Source: Deltaproteobacteria bacterium
Lineage (GTDB): Bacteria; Myxococcota; B64-G9
Length of the DNA stretch: 16,270 nucleotides
NCBI GenBank assembly: GCA_003647095.1
Contig: QMME01000052.1
Location: 1-16,270, forward strand
Direction of reading: 5' to 3'
Below are positions 7,522 to 13,173 of the stretch, piece by piece; the stretch's first letter is position 1, and every line of letters starts with the position of its first letter. The notes under the pieces were generated by a model, which searched no databases, had not been told where the DNA came from, and saw only the letters and a program-made list of their open reading frames with translations. Both the position numbers and the translations under genes were made by a program.

Positions 7522-8886
7522 CTACTTCTCCACCTGTTGAAGCATTTCCTTGATGGCCTGGTTCTCGGGATTGATCTCCCGGGCCCGGCGCAGGTAGCGG
7601 GCCGCCTGCTGGAGGTGGTGCTTCTTGCGGGCCGCCTCGCGCCGTGACAGCAGCAGGTGCAGTGAACCCAGGCGTACCAGTGATTCCAGGTCGTCGGGCT
7701 TTTCCTCGAGGATGCCGCGGTAGACGTCGATGGCCTGGTGCCAGTGGTTGGCGGAATACAGCTCCAGGGCGTAGCGATAGCGGTTCTGCAGTACCCGCGG
7801 TTGCAGCATCACCAGCCGCGCGAAGGACTGGGCGGCCAGCTGGTGTTCACGCCGGGCCGAGGCCAGTTCACCCAGGCGCTGGTGCACTTCCGGGTCGAAG
7901 GGATTCAACTCGGCGGCCTGTTCGTAGTAGCGGCGGGCCTTGCCGAATCGTTCCAGGCGGAAGTAGATGTCTCCCAGGCCCACCAGGGCGGAGGGATTAC
8001 CGGGCTGGCTGGCCAGGGCGGCCTCCAGCGCGGCCACGGCCTCGCCGTTGTTGAGCAGGCGGCTGTGCGCCAGTCCCTTCAAGGTCAGGGCCAGGGCGTC
8101 CCGGGGAAAGCGGTCCAGGACCTTGTTGGCCAGTTGCAGGGCCTGCTGTACGTAGTCACGGGTCAGCAGGTCCATGACCTTTCTCAGATCGGTCACGACT
8201 TCCGGGTCGGAGTCCCGGGTGGGATCGTAGATGCGGGCGGCCACCGTGCGGGCCCGCTGCACCACCGGTTGTTCGGGTTGCATGTCCAGGACCGGTCGCA
8301 GCAACTCCATGGCCTCGCCGTCCCGGCCGAGACGGCTCAATACCTCCGCCCGGGCAACCCGGTAAGCGGGTTGCTGCCCGTCCAGCTGCATGGCCCGGGC
8401 GAAAGCCGCCAGGGCCTCCTGGTTGCGCCCGGCCAGCAGGTAGAGCAGCCCCATGCGGTAAGGGATGTCGGCCGCCTCGGGTAGCAAGCCGGCAGCCTGG
8501 CGGAACCTGTCCAGGGCCGGCTCCAGGTGTCCGGGGCCGCGAGCGGCCTCCACCATGGCCAGGCCGTAGTTGGCCAGGCCGCGCAGGCGGCTCTTTTTCT
8601 CCAGGCGACGGTAGCGCCGCTCGGCCTGGTCGAGGCGACCGGCGGCCCGTGCTGCCTCCACGTACCAGCGTTGCACCGCCAGGTCACGCGGGTTTTCCTG
8701 GAGCAGGCGCGCCAATCGCTCCATGGCCTCTCCGGGCCGGCCCAGGCGGGTCAACTGCCGTGCCTCCAGGGCCGGGGTCGGTGCCGGACTGGGCTCGGGC
8801 CGGAGCACGGGCCGGTGGCAACCGGCCAGCCACAGGGCCAGCAGCATGCCCGGAACCAGGAAACGTTTGCCCGGTAGCATGTACAT
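7522..8886 (-). CDS. Tetratricopeptide-repeat lipoprotein
   Basis: The start at 8886 is supported by GGAGG 6 bases upstream and gives 454 residues. The N-terminus (KR, then a hydrophobic stretch, then LAGC) is a lipoprotein signal with Cys23 as the lipidated residue; His at +2 gives no Asp retention signal, so outer-membrane sorting is likely. A Pro-rich linker follows (about residues 25-40). The remainder is almost entirely helical TPR units of about 34 residues, roughly ten in all, with typical W-L-G-Y-A-F-A-P positions, for example GNPSALVGLGDIYFRLERF and NPFDPEVHQRLGELASAR. Such proteins are periplasmic scaffolds that bind partners in envelope assembly, pilus or polysaccharide systems. 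No enzymatic motif is seen, and the specific partner cannot be named. It is the first gene of a two-gene unit with the FmdB-like gene and is divergent from the rubrerythrin gene across 124 bases. Confidence 0.87.
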   Translation of the reverse strand: MYMLPGKRFLVPGMLLALWLAGCHRPVLRPEPSPAPTPALEARQLTRLGRPGEAMERLARLLQENPRDLAVQRWYVEAARAAGRLDQAERRYRRLEKKSRLRGLANYGLAMVEAARGPGHLEPALDRFRQAAGLLPEAADIPYRMGLLYLLAGRNQEALAAFARAMQLDGQQPAYRVARAEVLSRLGRDGEAMELLRPVLDMQPEQPVVQRARTVAARIYDPTRDSDPEVVTDLRKVMDLLTRDYVQQALQLANKVLDRFPRDALALTLKGLAHSRLLNNGEAVAALEAALASQPGNPSALVGLGDIYFRLERFGKARRYYEQAAELNPFDPEVHQRLGELASARREHQLAAQSFARLVMLQPRVLQNRYRYALELYSANHWHQAIDVYRGILEEKPDDLESLVRLGSLHLLLSRREAARKKHHLQQAARYLRRAREINPENQAIKEMLQQVEK

Positions 8887-8892
8887 CGTTAT

Positions 8893-8897
8893 CCTCC
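8893..8897 (-). promoter_or_regulatory. Shine-Dalgarno site fixing the start of the TPR lipoprotein
   Basis: On the minus strand GGAGG lies 6 bases before ATG 8886. The second ATG, at 8880, is further away. The open frame extends upstream to 9081, but that extension would cross into the rubrerythrin coding region and hide the lipoprotein signal, so it is rejected. Confidence 0.7.
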
Positions 8898-8933
8898 GGG
8901 CGCAATCTAACGCGACGAGTCCAGGGGGTGCAA

Positions 8934-8980
8934 TATAAAACACCTGCTCTTGACAATTGGACTTCCAGAGTCCACTTTTT
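8934..8980 (+). promoter_or_regulatory. Divergent control region with inverted repeat upstream of rubrerythrin
   Basis: A perfect inverted repeat TGGACT (8958-8963) and AGTCCA (8969-8974) encloses 5 bases and is followed by a run of five T. A consensus -35 TTGACA (8950-8955) abuts it, but the sequence 17 bases later (CACTTT) is a poor -10. A TATAAA (8934-8939) further upstream is another possible -10, without a clear -35. If the first promoter is used, the repeat lies inside the promoter spacer, an ideal operator position. If the second is used, the repeat would be in the leader and could act as a weak attenuator hairpin. It does not match the PerR or Fur consensus, so the regulator is unknown. 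Confidence 0.4.
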
Positions 8981-9010
8981 GATCTGACCTTGCCTGAAAG
9001 GAGAACGGAA

Positions 9011-9583
9011 ATGTCACTCAAGGGAAGCGAAACCGAGAAGAACCTGCTCAAGGCCTTTGCCGGGGAATCCCAGGCTCGCAATCGCTACACTTTTTTTGCG
9101 TCCCAGGCGCGCAAGGATGGCTACGTGCAGATGGCCGCCGTCTTCGAAGAGACCGCCAACCAGGAAAAGGAACACGCCAAGCGCCTGTTCAAGTTCCTCG
9201 AGGGTGGGGAGGTGGAGATCACTGCCGCCTTTCCCGCCGGGGCGATCGGCTCCACCCTGGAGAATCTCAAGGCCGCGGCTGCCGGCGAAAACTACGAGCA
9301 CACCATCATGTACCCGGAGTTCGCCGCCACCGCCCGGCGCGAGGGCTTCGACAACATCGCCGCGGTGTTCGAGGCCATCGCCGTGGCCGAGAAACAACAC
9401 GAGAAGCGATACCTGGACCTGGCGGGAAACATCGAGGCGAACCGGGTGTTCAAGCGCGAGCAGAAGGCGGTCTGGCGCTGCCGCAACTGCGGCTACCTGC
9501 ACGAGGGCAACGAGGCGCCCGAGGTGTGCCCGGCCTGTTCCCACCCCCGGGCCCACTTCGAGCTGCTGGGCGAAAACTGGTAG
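9011..9583 (+). CDS. rbr: Rubrerythrin
   Basis: The 190-residue product is a full-length rubrerythrin, a peroxidase that reduces hydrogen peroxide to water in the cytoplasm of anaerobes. The four-helix ferritin-like domain carries the complete di-iron set: Glu19, Glu52, His55 (ExxH), Glu93, Glu96, Glu127 and His130 (second ExxH). A C-terminal rubredoxin domain has CxxC at 157-160 and CxxC at 173-176 for the electron-donating FeS4 centre. The start at 9011 is supported by AAAGGAGA 5-10 bases upstream; the longer open frame from TTG 8957 has no ribosome site. The flavodiiron gene begins 42 bases downstream on the same strand with its own strong ribosome site, so the two are almost certainly an oxidative-stress operon. 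Length and motifs match the family norm and nothing is missing. Confidence 0.96.
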   Translation: MSLKGSETEKNLLKAFAGESQARNRYTFFASQARKDGYVQMAAVFEETANQEKEHAKRLFKFLEGGEVEITAAFPAGAIGSTLENLKAAAAGENYEHTIMYPEFAATARREGFDNIAAVFEAIAVAEKQHEKRYLDLAGNIEANRVFKREQKAVWRCRNCGYLHEGNEAPEVCPACSHPRAHFELLGENW

Positions 9584-9625
9584 GTGATTTCCGATGCCGG
9601 CCTGCCCGAGAAAGGAGGGGTGAAG

Positions 9626-10813
9626 ATGCAAGCGAGAAAGATTGCCGAGGGAATTCACTGGGTCGGCGCCGTGGACTGGAACCGGCGCCTGTTCGACGGT
9701 CTTATCCCCCTGCCCGACGGCACCAGCTACAACGCCTACCTGGTTCAGGGTGACGACAAGACCGTTCTCATCGACACCGTGGATCCGGCCCTGGAGGGGG
9801 TGTTGCTGGAGCGACTTGAGGGGATCGAGAAGATCGATTACGTCGTCTCCCTGCACGCCGAGCAGGATCACTCGGGCACCCTGCCCGTCGTCCTGGAACG
9901 CTACCCGCAGGCGCAGCTGGTGGTCTCGAAAAAGGCCCGGGACATGCTGGCCGACCTGCTGCCGCTGGCGCCCGAGCGCTTCCTGGTGGTCGAGGACGGG
10001 CAGCAGCTTCCCCTGGGCGGGCGTACCCTCAAGTTCATCTACACCCCCTGGGTACACTGGCCGGAGACCATGAGCGCCCTGCTGGAAGAGGAGGGGGTAC
10101 TGTTCAGCTGCGACTTCTTCGGCTCGCACATCGCCAGCAGCGAGCTGTTCGTCGGCGACCAGGGACGGGTCTACGAGGCCGCCAAGCGCTACTTCGCCGA
10201 GATCATGATGCCCTTCCGCACCGTCATCGCCAAGAACATCGAGAAACTGTCGGCCTACGATATCAAGATGATTGCCCCCAGCCACGGTGCCATCCACCGG
10301 CAGCCGCAGTTCATCGTCGATGCCTACCGCCAGTGGGTGTCCGGTCCGCCGGCCAACCGGGTGGTGCTGGCCCACGTGTCCATGCACGGCAGTACCCAGT
10401 TGCTGGTGGACCGGCTGGCCGAGGGACTGGTGGAAAGGGGGGTGGAGGTGGAGAAGTTCGACCTGCCGGTGACCGACATCGGCAAGCTGGCCATGTCCCT
10501 GGTGGATGCGGCCACCATCGTCATCGGCACCCCCACGGTGCTGGCCGGACCGCACCCGGCCGCGGCCTACGCGGCCTTCCTGGCCAACGCCCTGCGGCCG
10601 CCCGCCCGCTTCCTGTCCATCATCGGCTCATACGGCTGGGGGGGGCGGACGGTGGAGATGCTCTCGGCCATGGTGCCCAACATCAAGGCCGAGGTACTGG
10701 AGCCGGTGCTGTGCCGGGGCCTGCCCGGCCCGGAAGACCTCCAGCGGGTGGACGGCCTGGCGGAGGCCATCGTCGCCGGGCACCGGCGTGAGGGTCTGCC
10801 GGCCGGCGGTTGA
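9626..10813 (+). CDS. Flavodiiron protein (FprA / rubredoxin:oxygen oxidoreductase type)
   Basis: The 395-residue protein has the family's two domains. The N-terminal metallo-beta-lactamase-like domain has the complete di-iron ligand set: HAEQDH at 77-82 (His77, Glu79, Asp81, His82), His144 in TPWVHWPETM, Asp163 in FSCDFFG and His220 in APSHG. The flavodoxin domain starts near 245 with the FMN phosphate loop SMHGST (252-257) and a second flavin-contacting loop SYGWGG. It reduces O2 to water, or NO to N2O, in the cytoplasm with electrons from rubredoxin. No rubredoxin domain is fused, so a separate donor is needed. Start 9626 follows a strong AAAGGAGGGG site. It is cotranscribed with rubrerythrin just upstream. 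Sequence alone does not tell O2 from NO preference. Its stop is separated by a single base from the stop of the convergent kinase gene. Confidence 0.95.
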   Translation: MQARKIAEGIHWVGAVDWNRRLFDGLIPLPDGTSYNAYLVQGDDKTVLIDTVDPALEGVLLERLEGIEKIDYVVSLHAEQDHSGTLPVVLERYPQAQLVVSKKARDMLADLLPLAPERFLVVEDGQQLPLGGRTLKFIYTPWVHWPETMSALLEEEGVLFSCDFFGSHIASSELFVGDQGRVYEAAKRYFAEIMMPFRTVIAKNIEKLSAYDIKMIAPSHGAIHRQPQFIVDAYRQWVSGPPANRVVLAHVSMHGSTQLLVDRLAEGLVERGVEVEKFDLPVTDIGKLAMSLVDAATIVIGTPTVLAGPHPAAAYAAFLANALRPPARFLSIIGSYGWGGRTVEMLSAMVPNIKAEVLEPVLCRGLPGPEDLQRVDGLAEAIVAGHRREGLPAGG

Positions 10814-10814
10814 G

Positions 10815-12920
10815 TCACTCCCGGGCGGGCACCAGCCGCTGCACCAGCTCCAGCAGCTTCTGGGGCCGGTAGGGCTTGGCCAGGAAGATCGGGGTCGGGC
10901 CGATGATGTCATCTGGCGGAAGCCGGGGGGCCTGGCCCGAGGAAAGTATCACCGGCAACTGGGGCCTGACCTGGCGCAGTCCGTTCAGCACCTGCAGCCC
11001 GTTCAGTCCGGGCATGTTCATGTCCAGCAGCGCCAGGGCAAAGCGGTGCGGCTCGATCTCGAAGATGTCCAGGGCCTGCCTCCCGTCGGCGGCCGGTACG
11101 GTTCGAAAGCCCGCTTCTTCGAGCGCCTGGACCAGGACCTCGCGAACGATCTGCTCGTCCTCGACCACCAGCACCCGGTCCGACGTGCCGTTGCCAGGAC
11201 CGTGCGGGTCCCCTGATTGCTCCGGTTCGGCGGCGTTGGCCGGCTCCTCTTCCGGCCGGGAACACTGCTGGCTGTCTGCGCTTGCATCCTCTCCCGGCAG
11301 CCAGATCTGGAAGGTGCTGCCCCGGCCGGGGTTGCTCTCTACCTTGATCGCTCCGCCGTAGCGCATGACGATGCCCAGTACCCCGGCCAGACCCAGTCCC
11401 CGCCCACCCTCCTTGGTGGAGAAGAAGGGATCGAAGACGCGCTCGCGGACGTGTTCGTCCATGCCCCGGCCCTCGTCCCTGATCTCGATGCAGACCACAT
11501 GGTCCGAGACCAGGTCGTGGTCGTGAAAGACCTTCTCGAGTTGGGCCTCGCTGATGGGGCATGCCGTCACGCTCACGGTGATGAGTCCGCTGGCCGGGAC
11601 GGTGGCCTCGACGGCGTTGTGCACCAGGTTGAGCAGCATCTGGGTCAGGTGCGCCCGGCCGATGCGGACGGCGGGCAGGCCGCGCTGGACGTTCACCTGC
11701 AGGTGGATCGATTCCGGCAACTGCCCGGCCAGCATGTGCATGGTGTCGTCGACCTGCTGGGCCACGTCGATGGCCTGGGCGTGGCTCCTGCCCTGGCCGG
11801 CGAACTCCACCAACTGGCGGGTGATGTCCGCAGCCAGGGAGGAAGCCTTCTCGATGCGCCGGGCCAGTTCGTACTCGGGAGAATCCTGGGGAAGGTCGGT
11901 GACCAGCATGCTGGCGTTGCCCAGGATGCCCATGAGCAGGTTGTTGAAATCGTGGGCCATGCCCATGGCCATGAGAGACAGGCTCTCATGCTTGCGGGCC
12001 AGGGTGTAGCGCTCCCGCAACCGGGCTCTCTCCTCCTCCAGGCGGCGCCGCGCGGTGATGTTGCGCACCACGGTGAGCACCGCCTCTTTCCCTCCCAGGG
12101 TGACCTGCTGGCTGACCGCCTCGCCGATGAACAGCTGTCCTTCCCGGCCGACGAAGTATTCCTCGATCGGGGGCAGGGGCTTGTTGGCCCTGGCGGCCTG
12201 GGCCATGCGCTTTTTCACCAGCTCGCGGGAATCGGGGTGCACCAGCTCCAGCACCGGCATGCCCCTCATGTCTTCGCCGGAGTCATAGCCGGCGGCGCGG
12301 GCCGCGGCCGGGTTGGCGTACAGCACCTGGCCCTGCCGGTGCAGCACGATGAAGTCGGAACTCTGCTCCGCCACCACCCGGTAGCGCTCCTCGCTTTCCG
12401 CGAGGTTCTTCTCGGCGCGCTTGGAACGGGTAATGTCCTGGGCCATGAGCAGCACTCCCACCACCCGGCCGCTCTCGTCGCGCAGGGGCGAGGCCACCGA
12501 GTCGTGCCAGAAGACGCCGTTGGGCATGTAGACGGGGTTTTCCGTGCGCTGGGCGGCCTTTTCGTCGAAGATCAGGCGTATCCGGCCCAGGTATTTCTCG
12601 GCCTCCTCGGGGGGGAAGAAATCCCTCAAGTTGCGGCCCACGATGTCACGGGCTTTCAGTCCGTAGCGTTGTTCCAGCTTGGGATCGGACCAGGTGGCCA
12701 GGTAGTTGCCGTCGCGGTCGAAGATCACCGCCACCGTCTCGTGCAGGGCTTCCAGAATGCTCGATGGCAGCCGACCCAGCCCGGAGACGGGATCGTCCGG
12801 GCGGGGCGGGGCCGTCAGCAGCGAGAAGAGACGGTTGGCCTCGTCGAGCCTCTGCTCCAGCTCGGCGACGCGCCGTCGCAGGCGATCGGTGTCGTGGTTG
12901 TCGTCGTTGGCATCGGCCAT
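10815..12920 (-). CDS. Soluble PAS-PAS hybrid sensor histidine kinase with C-terminal receiver
   Basis: The 701-residue protein has no membrane segment and is probably cytoplasmic. Order: a charged coiled coil (about 12-35), PAS domain 1 (about 52-166), PAS domain 2 (about 175-292), a second coiled coil (about 290-312), a dimerisation helix with phosphoacceptor His323 in GMAHDFNNLL, an ATPase domain with N-box NLVHNAVEA (431-439), G1 DEGRGMD (482-488), F-box FDPFF (496-500) and G2 GGRGLGL (505-511), a Pro/Glu-rich linker (about 545-580) and a receiver with VEDE, phosphoacceptor Asp633 in LLDMNMPG and Lys682 in AKPYRP. It should autophosphorylate and pass phosphate to its own receiver. No output domain or separate regulator is in the window. 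No haem or flavin motif is obvious in the PAS domains, so the signal is unknown. A GGGAG site 8 bases upstream supports start 12920. It lies directly beside the oxygen-defence operon in convergent orientation, which is suggestive but not evidence of function. Confidence 0.92.
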   Translation of the reverse strand: MADANDDNHDTDRLRRRVAELEQRLDEANRLFSLLTAPPRPDDPVSGLGRLPSSILEALHETVAVIFDRDGNYLATWSDPKLEQRYGLKARDIVGRNLRDFFPPEEAEKYLGRIRLIFDEKAAQRTENPVYMPNGVFWHDSVASPLRDESGRVVGVLLMAQDITRSKRAEKNLAESEERYRVVAEQSSDFIVLHRQGQVLYANPAAARAAGYDSGEDMRGMPVLELVHPDSRELVKKRMAQAARANKPLPPIEEYFVGREGQLFIGEAVSQQVTLGGKEAVLTVVRNITARRRLEEERARLRERYTLARKHESLSLMAMGMAHDFNNLLMGILGNASMLVTDLPQDSPEYELARRIEKASSLAADITRQLVEFAGQGRSHAQAIDVAQQVDDTMHMLAGQLPESIHLQVNVQRGLPAVRIGRAHLTQMLLNLVHNAVEATVPASGLITVSVTACPISEAQLEKVFHDHDLVSDHVVCIEIRDEGRGMDEHVRERVFDPFFSTKEGGRGLGLAGVLGIVMRYGGAIKVESNPGRGSTFQIWLPGEDASADSQQCSRPEEEPANAAEPEQSGDPHGPGNGTSDRVLVVEDEQIVREVLVQALEEAGFRTVPAADGRQALDIFEIEPHRFALALLDMNMPGLNGLQVLNGLRQVRPQLPVILSSGQAPRLPPDDIIGPTPIFLAKPYRPQKLLELVQRLVPARE

Positions 12921-13173
12921 GGGTGTTCTCCCTTACCTTATTCCCCCGCCGCCAGGAAAGGACGGATCGACACGGCGACCTGTTACGAATATGGTTGACC
13001 GCTCGCCTGCTCGAGTGGTTGGTCCGGCCGACTTCGTCTTGCGGGGAGCCGGGGAAGAGTCGCAACCCGGCCCCCGACCCGGACGGCCAGTATACATCAT
13101 ATTTCCGGGCACCCTAGCGTTTTTTGTGACCACTTGAGTAATGTTGCCGCCGTAGGTTGTTTTAATTGTCCTT
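12921..13173. other. Intergenic region between the lipase-like gene and the kinase gene
   Basis: This 253-base stretch is more AT-rich near 13100-13170 than its surroundings and no convincing gene is seen in it. Reading the minus strand, a TATACT -10-like element lies at 13094-13089, but the sequence 17 bases upstream does not resemble a -35, so a kinase promoter here is only a weak guess. No hairpin with a T-run follows the lipase-like gene. The kinase ribosome site lies at its left end. Confidence 0.45.

Noticed and set aside
8958..8980. Intrinsic terminator (hairpin plus five T) before rubrerythrin
   Set aside because: The stem is only 6 base pairs with moderate GC and no gene ends just upstream on the plus strand, so an operator or leader element is more likely.
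8957..9010. Upstream extension of rubrerythrin to TTG 8957
   Set aside because: The extension lacks a ribosome site and overlaps the promoter-like inverted repeat, while 9011 has an excellent site and gives the family's standard N-terminus.
8887..9081. N-terminal extension of the TPR lipoprotein to 9081
   Set aside because: It would overlap rubrerythrin coding sequence and hide the lipoprotein signal; GGAGG correctly spaced from 8886 fixes the start.
9014..10555. 513-residue minus-strand open frame
   Set aside because: It is antisense to rubrerythrin and the flavodiiron protein, both with complete metal-ligand sets.
11217..12998. 593-residue plus-strand open frame
   Set aside because: It is antisense to the hybrid kinase, where all kinase boxes are present on the minus strand.
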